Below, one piece after another: positions 43,708 to 52,456 of a stretch of DNA of 64,000 bases. The notes under the pieces are model-generated. The model had not been told where the DNA came from, searched no databases, and was given only the letters and a program-made list of their open reading frames with translations. The stretch's first letter is position 1, and every line of letters starts with the position of its first letter. The DNA comes from JACKIP01 sp963710165 (GTDB lineage: Bacteria; Pseudomonadota; Alphaproteobacteria; Micavibrionales; Micavibrionaceae). The translations under genes were made by a program, and so were the position numbers. The DNA lies in assembly GCA_963710165.1 (NCBI GenBank), contig CAVPYZ010000004.1, forward strand, positions 620,001-684,000. The letters are read 5' to 3'.

Positions 43708-44121
43708 TTGAAAAAAATAATTACAGGTGTTTTATTTATTTTTTTATTGCCGTTTACAGTGATAAAAATGGCATCAATAAGATTTTTTAAAATCACTTTA
43801 GCGATAGAGCATAGTATTATTTATTGGCATGCAAACAGAGAAATAAGTAACCTCATTTATAATATTGGATTTTGTAAAACTATGTCTGTAGTAATACTTT
43901 CCCCACAAGAAATTGATTTAAACGTATTGAGTTTTAAAGAATATTTAAATTGCATCGGTGCAACAAAAACCAATAAAGAAGCTGCGGCAATCATTCTCTT
44001 AAATTTTTCTGAGTTTTGGTTGAGACAGTCATCTGATGCTAATAACCAAGAAGATTTGCGTAGATTTTTTTTATATCACAGCTTTTGTAAGATTGCGTCA
44101 GAAAATCTTTGTTCAAGTTAG
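43708..44121 (+). CDS. Small membrane-anchored protein, first gene after the structured RNA
   Basis: One hundred and thirty-seven residues from a TTG start, supported by AGGAG (43695-43699) 8 nt upstream. The N-terminal hydrophobic segment (about 3-24) is a signal anchor; the rest is helical and holds three Cys. No family was recognised. It leads a three-gene group with a membrane protein and a lipoprotein (11 and 5 bp gaps), all directly downstream of the candidate RNA, which may control them. Confidence 0.55.
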   Translation: MKKIITGVLFIFLLPFTVIKMASIRFFKITLAIEHSIIYWHANREISNLIYNIGFCKTMSVVILSPQEIDLNVLSFKEYLNCIGATKTNKEAAAIILLNFSEFWLRQSSDANNQEDLRRFFLYHSFCKIASENLCSS

Positions 44122-44132
44122 AAGGAAGCATC

Positions 44133-44462
44133 ATGAATTTTTTACTTTTCACGTTTACATTGATCATACTTTATTTAGCGAGTTATTTGGAGTGGCGCTG
44201 CATAAAAGAAGAGGGGACCCGTCCAAGCATAGATGTTATTTTTTCAATATGTGGACGTTTGGCTTTTATCATTTGGGCAATACTGGGTTTGCAGGGAATA
44301 CATGTCTTTAGTTGGTATGTCGCTATTTTGTCTATTTTAATGTCAATATTTATACCTGCCTTTTTTTCACGTAAAATTATCTCACGTGATAAAGCGCCTG
44401 TAATTGTAATTTTTTCATTCTTTATAGGGTTATGTATTTTTATGTTTCAAGTAAGGTTTTAA
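44133..44462 (+). CDS. Small integral membrane protein
   Basis: One hundred and nine residues from the ATG at 44133 with GAAGGAA as ribosome site. Three to four hydrophobic segments cover most of the length. No recognised family. Middle gene of the envelope trio. Confidence 0.55.
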   Translation: MNFLLFTFTLIILYLASYLEWRCIKEEGTRPSIDVIFSICGRLAFIIWAILGLQGIHVFSWYVAILSILMSIFIPAFFSRKIISRDKAPVIVIFSFFIGLCIFMFQVRF

Positions 44463-44467
44463 ATTAT

Positions 44468-44845
44468 ATGAACAAACTTTTTATGATTATATTTTTATCG
44501 ATTATTATAAGTGCATGCGGAATGCCTAATGGTAAAAGTGGCCCATACAAAGGCTATTTACTATTAAAAAGCTCAAATCAAAAAATTGTCTCATTCTATT
44601 TAGGTAGTTATGAAGCTTTAAGTCAATGTATAAGCGTAGTTCAATATGAAGTAAATAATGCAAATGCGGGTAAGTATTTTTGGACAAATCCCGATTATTC
44701 TTATGGTGGCATGAAGCGAGACAATTGGATAGAAAATGAGATCATTGGCATCACATGTGAACATATTGACAGACATGAAGGGTGGAAGCTTTTAGGCGTT
44801 AAAGAAAGTTTGCAACAAGATGAGCAGCCCAATACTAAAAAATGA
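44468..44845 (+). CDS. Small lipoprotein
   Basis: One hundred and twenty-five residues from the ATG at 44468. A lipoprotein signal with lipobox ISAC ends at Cys17, followed by GMPNGKSG. The mature part has Cys pairs and Tyr-rich segments (YKGYLLLK, FYLGSYEALSQC). Small exposed lipoproteins on phage-like elements often act in superinfection exclusion or surface change; this is inference from type and context. Confidence 0.65.
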   Translation: MNKLFMIIFLSIIISACGMPNGKSGPYKGYLLLKSSNQKIVSFYLGSYEALSQCISVVQYEVNNANAGKYFWTNPDYSYGGMKRDNWIENEIIGITCEHIDRHEGWKLLGVKESLQQDEQPNTKK

Positions 44846-44918
44846 GCGTTTCGAACGTTGCAGACGTAACATTCAGTCAAATCAAATGCTTGGTTGTAAC
44901 GTCTCAAAATAGTAGCCG

Positions 44919-46892
44919 TTACGTTTTAGGATATTGTACTGGACATAAAGGATTTCCATTACTTGAGAGCTGATCAAAATTTATTTTATAAAGTCGTGTC
45001 ATTTTTCCATTAACGCGCATAGCCTTAGAACGCTCACCTTTACTATTTGCAGGAGGAATGATCCCGCTCTGTTCCAAAGAATTTAGAGCTAGTTTTAGAT
45101 CAAAGCCTTTAAGCGCTTCGTTCATACCATCAGAAATTAAATAATAAGTTCTTATGTCGTTCTCATCACGCCAATACCCAGCTCTATTGTTAATAGTTTT
45201 GATGTTACTAGTTATGTCCATGTCTGAGAAACGGCTATCGCCATGCCTTTCGATAAAATCTTGGAGTGCATTGAAAATTTGGTGCTTTTCTTCATTTCCT
45301 TCACCTCGTTGAGCTCTCCAACTTTGATAACCTATTATTGCGGCTTCTGTTGCGGCGCCTATAGGCCAGCATGTGATGCCGTATTCTGTCGCTAATTCAC
45401 CAGCTACGGCTATTAATGAAAAACGACCAGCTGCTCTTTTTTCCTGTCCTTGTGATCCATCAACACAAAAATCAGATTGTGATTTCATATCATTTAGGAC
45501 TTTACAAAAATCTCGATCATCATATGTAAGACGTTTTAAAAAATAGCGTCCAGCATGGCCATAATTTTTCAATGCTTCGCTGGAAATATGATCAGCGAAA
45601 GCAGCTCCATTAGAAAACTTGTGTAGATTATCCCAAGCACCATATTGACGTTTTATTGGTAAGTCTAACAAACGCATGCTTTGCCCAGATTTTACCCTAC
45701 CACCACCTTCTTTTATTGCTGTGCTGATAGTTCGTTCTCCATTTGAAAGAGGAAAACAGAGCCAGCAAGTCAGTGACTTTGCACCGCCATGACGATTAGC
45801 TCGTTGCTTACCACAACCGTTTCCTAGAGAATACGCAATCTCTCCAACGTCTTTAGGATCACATTCACTAATTTCATCTAGAACAATCAAGCCATCGTTA
45901 AACAATGCAGCGGCGGCCTCTAGGCCATTGGCTGTAGTTCGCCAGCTTCGACGATATTCTTTTCCACCCCATATGCTAGATGCCGCTCGTGCAATTGTGC
46001 TTTTACCTGATGAAGAATCTCCCACCATATGAACGCCACCGCCTTCAGAATTTGTAAGCATTAATAATGGACCAACAAACGCACAAGATAATCCTAATAT
46101 CAACATTGGGTTATGTATGGCCATCTTAGAAACACCTTTTTGCCAACTTTGTAAATCTCCAGTGGTGTTAAATTCTTCATATGCCGCTTGATTGCTTTGA
46201 AAGACAACTTTATCAGCTTCCGGACCAATAACTTTATCAGGCAATATGTACGCACGACGCCCATGCCATCCTGTTTGTAAAGAACAAGAAATATTCTTGC
46301 TTGGAGGTGTTGTTTGTAAAAGATAACGTGACATTTCACGAAATTTTGTGGGATCAATAATAACGCCCATTGATAGTAAAGTCCCTCGTATTTCTTCACC
46401 TGAACCACGTAAGAGCTCCATTGGCATCGCCCAAGTTTTCCAACGTTCAGCGGTATCCTTGAAGCGCAAAAACCTACCGAAATTATTACTTCGATTATCT
46501 AATGTTTGAGCGTCAATATGAAGTGGGCTACATATCCATACATCTTGTAGCTCGATTTCTTCTGGTTTTTCGCCTTTGTAGGTAAGCCAGTATGTACCTG
46601 GGCGTAAACGTTTTCCATTATCTAACAATGTCCAATCATCATAAATATGCCAGCAAGGACGTTTTTGATAAGGAATATGCGTAATAGATGTTTCCTTCGT
46701 TAAGGTCTCTTTAGTCTTAATAGTCCTACTTATAGGCTTTTTAGAAGTAGTTTCTGTAACGTGTGTAACGGCGGCTTTATTCTCTAAAGTTTTATCTATA
46801 TCATTGTTTTTTATAGCTGTAACACTTGTAACGTCTGAAACGGTTTTTTCAATTTCCCTTGGAATAAGATTAATTTCAAAAGTATTGTCCAT
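44919..46892 (-). CDS. DUF927 ATPase/helicase of the replication module
   Basis: Six hundred and fifty-seven residues. The first 80 are low-complexity Thr/Lys-rich. The DUF927 domain follows, with Walker A VGDSSSGKST (about 290-299), Walker B LIVLDEISE (about 337-345), SLGNGCGKQRAN and later LTCWLCFPLSNGE. DUF927 proteins are the helicase-like partner of Toprim primases on plasmids and P4-like islands. It starts 1 bp after the primase gene on the minus strand. Probably drives replication of the excised island. Confidence 0.88.
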   Translation of the reverse strand: MDNTFEINLIPREIEKTVSDVTSVTAIKNNDIDKTLENKAAVTHVTETTSKKPISRTIKTKETLTKETSITHIPYQKRPCWHIYDDWTLLDNGKRLRPGTYWLTYKGEKPEEIELQDVWICSPLHIDAQTLDNRSNNFGRFLRFKDTAERWKTWAMPMELLRGSGEEIRGTLLSMGVIIDPTKFREMSRYLLQTTPPSKNISCSLQTGWHGRRAYILPDKVIGPEADKVVFQSNQAAYEEFNTTGDLQSWQKGVSKMAIHNPMLILGLSCAFVGPLLMLTNSEGGGVHMVGDSSSGKSTIARAASSIWGGKEYRRSWRTTANGLEAAAALFNDGLIVLDEISECDPKDVGEIAYSLGNGCGKQRANRHGGAKSLTCWLCFPLSNGERTISTAIKEGGGRVKSGQSMRLLDLPIKRQYGAWDNLHKFSNGAAFADHISSEALKNYGHAGRYFLKRLTYDDRDFCKVLNDMKSQSDFCVDGSQGQEKRAAGRFSLIAVAGELATEYGITCWPIGAATEAAIIGYQSWRAQRGEGNEEKHQIFNALQDFIERHGDSRFSDMDITSNIKTINNRAGYWRDENDIRTYYLISDGMNEALKGFDLKLALNSLEQSGIIPPANSKGERSKAMRVNGKMTRLYKINFDQLSSNGNPLCPVQYPKT

Positions 46893-46893
46893 T

Positions 46894-47766
46894 TTATCCC
46901 TTCCATCCTAGTTTTGCTGCGTCGTTGTAATCAGTACCTTGTACTTTGTCTGGAAAGTCAGGATAGATTACTGTTGCTTCTACTAAGTGAGCGGCTTCTT
47001 TCGCTTTTGTCAGACCTGGATTACCAACTGTAAATCGGTCATTGTCTGCAGCAATAGTAATTTTTGCATTAGGAAAATGTTCTCGTGCAGATTTAGCTAC
47101 ATGTTTAAGATTTCCAGCGTTCATCGAGCAACATACAAATTCTCCCATTAATTCATGCAAAGTAGCGCCCGTAGCCCATCCCTCACAAATAATGATATGA
47201 GAGAAGCCACTCATATTTTCTGAACCAATAGGGCAAAAAAGATTACTTACACGCCCACCTTTTTCAAAACGTTTTTCACCATTAGCAAAAATTGTTTGTA
47301 AACTCCAAATTGTGCCGTAGAAATCAAAAAGTGGAACAAGTAAAAAATTTCCATCTCTCCGAAGTCCGTGTGGTTTTACGTGTTTTTCTTGTAAATAAGG
47401 ATGCTCTGGATTTGCTAGTGGTGATGCAAACCATTTTTTTTGAGATGCTTCCGCGACTTTGATATGTTCTTTATGTTTTGCAATTTTATGATCGCTAAGA
47501 ATCTGATCAAGTTGCTTTTTAACATGTATACCAACGGCTCTAGGCATTTTAGCATTCTTGGAGTACCACGTAAATTTTTCACCCGTTTTCCAAGATCCAT
47601 ACACACCGACTTCTTCATATAAAATATACCAGCCGTTTTTAGTTCCAGATTTGTCGCCTTTAACACTAAAGCGCTGAATTTTTCCGTTATTTATAACGGG
47701 CTCTCTGGAAGCTAACCCATGAAAATTCATGGCGTCTTCAAAACTATTTTTATTATCTAAATTCAT
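46894..47766 (-). CDS. Toprim-domain primase (TraC/P4-alpha type)
   Basis: Two hundred and ninety residues. The N-terminal part (SGTKNGWYILYE) resembles the DNA-binding part of plasmid primases. The Toprim core is HIIICEGWATGATL (about 192) with the catalytic Glu, then ITIAADNDR (about 240) with the metal-binding Asp pair. There is no helicase domain; that is supplied by the adjacent DUF927 gene. It overlaps the upstream AlpA-like gene by 4 bp. Confidence 0.85.
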   Translation of the reverse strand: MNLDNKNSFEDAMNFHGLASREPVINNGKIQRFSVKGDKSGTKNGWYILYEEVGVYGSWKTGEKFTWYSKNAKMPRAVGIHVKKQLDQILSDHKIAKHKEHIKVAEASQKKWFASPLANPEHPYLQEKHVKPHGLRRDGNFLLVPLFDFYGTIWSLQTIFANGEKRFEKGGRVSNLFCPIGSENMSGFSHIIICEGWATGATLHELMGEFVCCSMNAGNLKHVAKSAREHFPNAKITIAADNDRFTVGNPGLTKAKEAAHLVEATVIYPDFPDKVQGTDYNDAAKLGWKG

Positions 47767-47999
47767 GATTTATCCTGTTCCTCTACCCATTTAAGAAAAG
47801 CAGTTTCGTTAATAAGTACTCGTCTCCCCACACGTCTTATAACTTTGTCAAATCCATTATTTTTTTCATTAAAAACGAGGTGTCTTAGCCCTCCAATTGG
47901 TGGCCAGCTATGAAATTTATTCCATTCTGTAAGAGGGATAAATCGTGTCCATTCTGTCTTGGAATATATAATTTGGCTTTGTTGTTCTTTATCGTTCAT
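47763..47999 (-). CDS. AlpA/excisionase-like DNA-binding protein of island C
   Basis: Seventy-eight residues. IPLTEWNKFHSWPPIGGLRHL, then VIRRVGRRVLINETAFLKWV, fits a winged-helix excisionase or AlpA fold ending in the usual xFLxWV helix. It leads the primase operon and is the likely regulator or directionality factor of the island. Good ribosome site (GAAAGGAAAT) upstream. Confidence 0.7.
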   Translation of the reverse strand: MNDKEQQSQIIYSKTEWTRFIPLTEWNKFHSWPPIGGLRHLVFNEKNNGFDKVIRRVGRRVLINETAFLKWVEEQDKS

Positions 48000-48121
48000 G
48001 ATTATTTCCTTTCAATTCGTGTCGAACGTTATGAAATAAATCTGTCAGATATTGATTTTGAATTCGAGGAGATTGATTACCCAGAATACTTCTGGGTAAT
48101 AATACTTAAGGCGGCTTCATT

Positions 48122-48694
48122 TTAGAAACCATAGTGCAAAATTCTAATTTCTAACAATTTGTAAGCTTTTTCCGCAGTTTTGTTATTGTGTTTCCCTTTT
48201 GGAAATTGTTTAGGGACGCTATTGATAAATATGCTCGCAATTCTAAAAACTTGAGCTTTTACAAGAGTTGAAAATTCTATAGGCGCGTAGCCACTTCTTA
48301 ATTTCTTATAGATGTTGTAAGCATTTTCAGTGTAAGTTTTGGAAGTATCAAGCCAGAAGTTTATTTCTTCTAATGCTTTATTCTTATTACAATCACATTC
48401 AATTAGTGCTGCAATAAATCCGCCTAAATAATAACTTTGTAACAATGTTTCTTTTTTACCATTCATCTGTTCAGCAAACGCTTGGTATATCCAATCAGCA
48501 TTAAAACCATTTAGTTTTGAAAAATCACAAAGATTTTTTAAGGCATGTAGTTGAAAAAGCTCGGATGGCATGTCATTGCGCCTATTATCTTTAGCTGCTT
48601 GATATCTATGTTTATACTGACAAATAAGCTCCTGGTGCAGCTCAGCCATGGCCTCTTTAGAAACATAATCTTCTCGTGTTTCGTTTTTAATCAT
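48122..48694 (-). CDS. Unrecognised protein coupled to the integrase
   Basis: About 190 residues; the ATGs at 48700 and 48694 both overlap the integrase 3' end. Helical and Lys/Asn-rich, with no recognised motif and no signal peptide. A 122-bp gap then separates it from the AlpA-like gene. Confidence 0.5.
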   Translation of the reverse strand: MIKNETREDYVSKEAMAELHQELICQYKHRYQAAKDNRRNDMPSELFQLHALKNLCDFSKLNGFNADWIYQAFAEQMNGKKETLLQSYYLGGFIAALIECDCNKNKALEEINFWLDTSKTYTENAYNIYKKLRSGYAPIEFSTLVKAQVFRIASIFINSVPKQFPKGKHNNKTAEKAYKLLEIRILHYGF

Positions 48695-49749
48695 CGCCAA
48701 AAATCTTTTTATTCATACTTGCTATGACAGTGCTCGTATGTGCTTCCGATAGATGAGCGTAGCGTTTGACCATCTGTAGTGTTTTATGCCCCAGTACCTC
48801 TGCAATTTCTGCTAATGATGCGCCGTTCATGGCAAGGTAAGAAGCTGCGCTGTGCCGTAAATCATGGAAACGAAAATCTTCTATTTTAGATTTCGCAAGA
48901 GCGTTTTCCCATGAGGTACGAATATCAATAGGCTGGCACTTCTTTTTGCTTGGAAACACATAATCACAATGAAGATTACGAACCTTGGCATGCGCTTTCA
49001 TAAGTGAGAGCGCAAAGCCTTGAACGGGCAAAACGCGGCGCTCTCCGTTTTTAGTCTCATGAAGAATGATAACCTGTCTTTCAAAATCAATATCCGACCA
49101 TATGAGGTTTAGAATTTCCATCTTTCTTGCGCCTGTGCTGAGGGCTAAAACCACAATTTTATATAAATGAGGATTTTCGCTTTCTTTACATGCATGGAGG
49201 AGGGCTTCTCTTTCTTCATCCGATAAAAAACGGACGCGTCCTCTAGAACTCTTTATATTTTGATATGTTTGTTATAGGATTTTCATTAATCCATCCCCAG
49301 TCTTTTTTTGCCACTGTGAAGACATGGCCTAGAGATTGTGTATATCTATTTGCTGTGGTTGTCCCGACACTACGCCCATATTTATTGACAGCTCCAACCA
49401 ATTCATTTCTGGATTGAACAATTAAGGCCGAGGAAATATCAGACAAACGATAGTCACCCAAAGCTTTCTTCCAAAAATTAAGATAAGTGATTTGATTAAC
49501 GGGATTTTTACGGTGGGCTAAAATTTCTTTGAAATAGCGGTCTATGGTTTCGCTTAAAGTATGCTTCTTAGCTTCGGATGTTTTGAAGTGACGACCTTCT
49601 CGGATTGCCGTTTCCGTATGCTGTGCCCATTTCTTTGCATCTGTAAGCCTTTTAAAACTTGCGCTTTCAGTCGGGTGTCCTTTCAAGCGTACTTGAACTC
49701 TATAGGAGGTGTCTCCGTTTTTTGTGGTGCGTTTTTGAACTGTAGCCAT
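48687..49749 (-). pseudogene. Tyrosine integrase of island C, split by a frameshift
   Basis: The N-terminal part (ATG at 49749, TTKNGDTSYRVQVRLKG, SAM-like core-binding domain to NPITNISKYKEF) ends at a TAG at 49243. Shifting frame by one base near 49245-49255 continues with KSSRGRVRFLSDEERE and the catalytic domain: Arg in LSTGARKMEI, HDLRHSAA, LGHKTLQ and Tyr in VKRYAHLS, ending at 48687. A single indel therefore separates two otherwise intact halves of about 350 residues. It lies next to the initiator tRNA, as expected for the element's integrase. The island is immobile on its own unless the shift is an artefact or is read through. Confidence 0.85.
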
Positions 49750-49872
49750 TTTCTATCCTTATATTTGATAAGTTAAAATAAATGACCAAAAAGCACAACA
49801 TAAGACAGTTAAACTGATGTATTAATCCACAAGTATTAGTTAAAACAATGTGATATAGCTTTAACGAACGCT

Positions 49873-49892
49873 CATGGCACAATAGCGGCACA
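49873..49892 (-). repeat. Island C arm repeat, right end, inverted copy
   Basis: On the minus strand TGTGCCGCTATTGTGCCATG, nearly the same as 30121-30140. Confidence 0.55.
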
Positions 49893-49952
49893 GTATCAAA
49901 TAAATATGGTGCTTTTTGACCATGTAGTTTGTTGTAATATGTTGTCTGGAAG

Positions 49953-49972
49953 TGTGCCGTGAGTGTGCCACG
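49953..49972 (+). repeat. Island C arm repeat, right end
   Basis: TGTGCCGTGAGTGTGCCACG, 11-bp period, 44 bp inside the tRNA. Matches the left-end copy at 30121. The 49750-50017 stretch otherwise holds no gene. Confidence 0.6.
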
Positions 49973-50017
49973 GTGCTTTTTCTGAAATCATAAATCCGCT
50001 GTAAGCCTTGGATTTAT

Positions 50018-50094
<77 letters not shown>

Positions 50095-50110
50095 ACAAGT
50101 TGAGAATAGG

Positions 50111-50138
50111 AACATAGCAGATAATTTTGGAATGACAA
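50111..50138 (-). promoter_or_regulatory. Promoter of the initiator tRNA
   Basis: On the minus strand TTGTCA (50138-50133) and TATGTT (50116-50111), 16 bp apart, 16 bp before the mature tRNA start. Confidence 0.5.
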
Positions 50139-50268
50139 GGTTTGTTTGTTTAATTTTTATAAGAATTCTTGTCTTTATATACTGTGCTATGCTTTATTAC
50201 GTAACAGAATGAATGCATCGTTAAATATTACAAGTATCAACATGCTTAGAAACAATTTGAACATAAAA

Positions 50269-50934
50269 ATGAGTAAAGCAATTTTTCCGGCTCTATTGGC
50301 TTGCGTGTTATGGTCAGGGACATCTCTGGCTGAGAAAGTTCTTGATCAACAAGCTGTAGAAGCGCTATTTCAGGAAAAACTTATCTCGTATCAAGATTTA
50401 ATTGCTGAGAATAAAATTGAGGAACTGCAAGCGGCGGTAAAAGATTTTACGCATGATGAAACACTTATTCTGTTTGAATTTTCCTTACAAATGCCTGATC
50501 AGGCACCGTTGCCCGCGCAAAAGGCCTATTTTAATAGAGAGCCGTTTATCGCACTTTTGAAAAATGCCAAAAGCCTTGAGCCGGATAGTTTCAAAATAAA
50601 GTATGAACTGGAAAAATTTCAGCCGCAATTTGGTGGCGGCTCAGCGATTATTCATGATTCCGGAACAGCGCAAGGGCGCTTGAATGAAAATTTCAGCGGA
50701 GATTCTTATGATTTTAAAGTAACACAGAAGTGCCGTAACACAATTACCGCCGATGCCAAAACCATGTTTAAGGTTGATAGTATCTATTGCCGTATGGATA
50801 TAGAATATGAGCCGGTTTACAAAATTATCAAATCCGTTGACCATATACAGGAAGTGGCACTTGAAAAGCCGGAAATAGGCGATATTATCTCTGAACTTGA
50901 AGAAAAAAAGCGTAAAGAGTCAGAGACGGAATGA
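50269..50934 (+). CDS. Exported protein of unknown function, coupled to ribF
   Basis: About 221 residues from the ATG at 50269, chosen because it begins a good signal peptide (residues 1-19, ending SLA); upstream in-frame codons are non-coding-like. The mature protein has helical and strand segments, two Cys in the C-terminal half and an acidic/Lys end. No family was recognised. It overlaps ribF by 4 bp (ATGA). First core gene to the right of the islands. Confidence 0.65.
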   Translation: MSKAIFPALLACVLWSGTSLAEKVLDQQAVEALFQEKLISYQDLIAENKIEELQAAVKDFTHDETLILFEFSLQMPDQAPLPAQKAYFNREPFIALLKNAKSLEPDSFKIKYELEKFQPQFGGGSAIIHDSGTAQGRLNENFSGDSYDFKVTQKCRNTITADAKTMFKVDSIYCRMDIEYEPVYKIIKSVDHIQEVALEKPEIGDIISELEEKKRKESETE

Positions 50935-51881
50935 AAATTTATCAGAGCCTTAGCGGGCTTTCTAACGATATAAAATCACAGATCGTTATTATAGGAAATT
51001 TTGACGGATTACATCTGGGTCATCAAACGTTGATTGATTGTGCCAAATCCATCGCACAGGAACATAATAAACAAGTTGTTCTACTAACCTTCGAACCGCA
51101 TCCACGCCGGCTTTTTCGTCCTGATGATCCACCTTTCCGTATTACGCCATTTGGTATCAAGACCGAAAAACTGGCACAATTTGGAATTGATATTTTAATT
51201 TCTTTGCCATTTGATTGGGCGTTTGCAAGTCAAAGCGCGGAAGATTTTATTAATCATATTCTGATAGACGCTTTAGATGCCCATACTGTAATAATTGGTG
51301 AAGATTTCTGTTTTGGGCAAATGCGTAAAGGCACGCCCGAAATGATAAAAAATAAAGGATTGCGCGTTCATACTCAGTCGCCCGCGCTATCCAAAGAAGG
51401 TGATAAATATTCGTCCAGTAAGGTTCGGCAATTATTGCGGGAAGGCAAAATACAGCAAGCCAATGAAATACTAGGATGGGATTGGGAAATTATCGGCAAA
51501 GTTGTAAAGGGCGATCAGCGCGGGCGGGAGCTTGGCTACCCCACGGCTAACGTACCTTTAAATAACACGCTACATCCTGCCTATGGCATATATGCCTGCT
51601 TGGTGCAGATAGAAGACGAGGAGGAATGGCTTCCTGCTGCGACTAATATCGGTATCCGTCCTATGTTTGAATTACAGATCGGACAGGTTGAAGCGCATAT
51701 TTTAGAGGGCTTTGATCGTGATATATACGGCAAAAAGCTGAGGATAAGACCTGTTGAAAAGATCAGGGTAGAGGCCAAATTTGATAGTCTGGAAGCATTA
51801 TGTGCGCAAATGAAAAAAGATTGCGTTAAAACGCTCAGAAATTCTGGGATAAAAAAAAGCCGCATGATGCGGCTTTTTTAA
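50931..51881 (+). CDS. ribF: Bifunctional riboflavin kinase / FMN adenylyltransferase
   Basis: Makes FMN and FAD from riboflavin and ATP. Three hundred and sixteen residues. N-terminal adenylyltransferase: GNFDGLHLGHQTLI (about 16-29), TFEPHPR and YSSSKVRQLL. C-terminal riboflavin kinase: GDQRGRELGYPTANV (about 192-206), AYGIYA and NIGIRPMF. All motifs are intact. The last residues (KKSRMMRLF) are encoded by the terminator hairpin itself. Confidence 0.96.
   Translation: MKIYQSLSGLSNDIKSQIVIIGNFDGLHLGHQTLIDCAKSIAQEHNKQVVLLTFEPHPRRLFRPDDPPFRITPFGIKTEKLAQFGIDILISLPFDWAFASQSAEDFINHILIDALDAHTVIIGEDFCFGQMRKGTPEMIKNKGLRVHTQSPALSKEGDKYSSSKVRQLLREGKIQQANEILGWDWEIIGKVVKGDQRGRELGYPTANVPLNNTLHPAYGIYACLVQIEDEEEWLPAATNIGIRPMFELQIGQVEAHILEGFDRDIYGKKLRIRPVEKIRVEAKFDSLEALCAQMKKDCVKTLRNSGIKKSRMMRLF
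51853..51879. terminator. Bidirectional terminator overlapping the ribF stop
   Basis: AAAAAAGCCGCAT pairs with ATGCGGCTTTTTT. The hairpin lies within the ribF coding end and also follows the minus-strand stress gene. Confidence 0.88.
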
Positions 51882-51894
51882 ATATTGATTTTAC

Positions 51895-52395
51895 TTAAGC
51901 TGCTAAATGCCTTGCTTCAGACTCACCAGTAATATTTTTAATTTTTTCTCTTTGTTTATCATCCATCGGGCGAACTGATAATAAAATGGCGCCTTCTTTT
52001 AATTCACGTTCAAAAACTTCTGCATCGTCAGGTGAAATACCTGCACCGACAAGCGCGCCAACTAAACCGCCTGTAACAGTACCTGTTGCCAGGCCAGCCA
52101 ATGTTGTAGCAAGAGAGCCAACGACAAGTACGTTTAAACCTGGTATGCCAATTGCACTAACTGTTGCCAGTGCACCTAAGACTGTACCAACTAGGCCGCC
52201 CGCTGCGGCACCTGCTGCGGCTGTTTCTGCTGTTACATTTTCATCTGCATGTGGTGGGACCATTCCATCACGTGTTTGTTCATTCGTTATAAGGCTGATT
52301 TGCTGTGATACAACGCCAATATTTTCTAAACGCGTAATAACGCTCTCTGCTTGTTCGCGTGTGCTATATGCTACTGTGATTAGGTCTTCTGTCAT
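51895..52395 (-). CDS. Glycine-zipper general stress-type protein
   Basis: One hundred and sixty-six residues. The N-terminal part (VAYSTREQAESVITRLENIGV) resembles the heat-induced stress protein YflT domain. The middle (about 58-128) is a long Gly/Ala-rich hydrophobic zipper (AAAGAAAGGLVGTVLGALAT, then TGTVTGGLVGALVGAG), followed by DDAEVFERELKEGAILLSV. Such proteins are usually stress-induced and membrane-associated; function unclear. GGAGA precedes the ATG. Confidence 0.7.
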   Translation of the reverse strand: MTEDLITVAYSTREQAESVITRLENIGVVSQQISLITNEQTRDGMVPPHADENVTAETAAAGAAAGGLVGTVLGALATVSAIGIPGLNVLVVGSLATTLAGLATGTVTGGLVGALVGAGISPDDAEVFERELKEGAILLSVRPMDDKQREKIKNITGESEARHLAA

Positions 52396-52456
52396 GTGTA
52401 GTCTCCTTTTATCTAGTTACATCATTCAAACGATACAAAGAAACTAAAGTTCCGAA

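Noticed and set aside
51986..52447. 153-codon plus-strand ORF opposite the glycine-zipper gene
   Set aside because: Mirror of a Gly/Ala-rich coding sequence; low complexity and no start signals.
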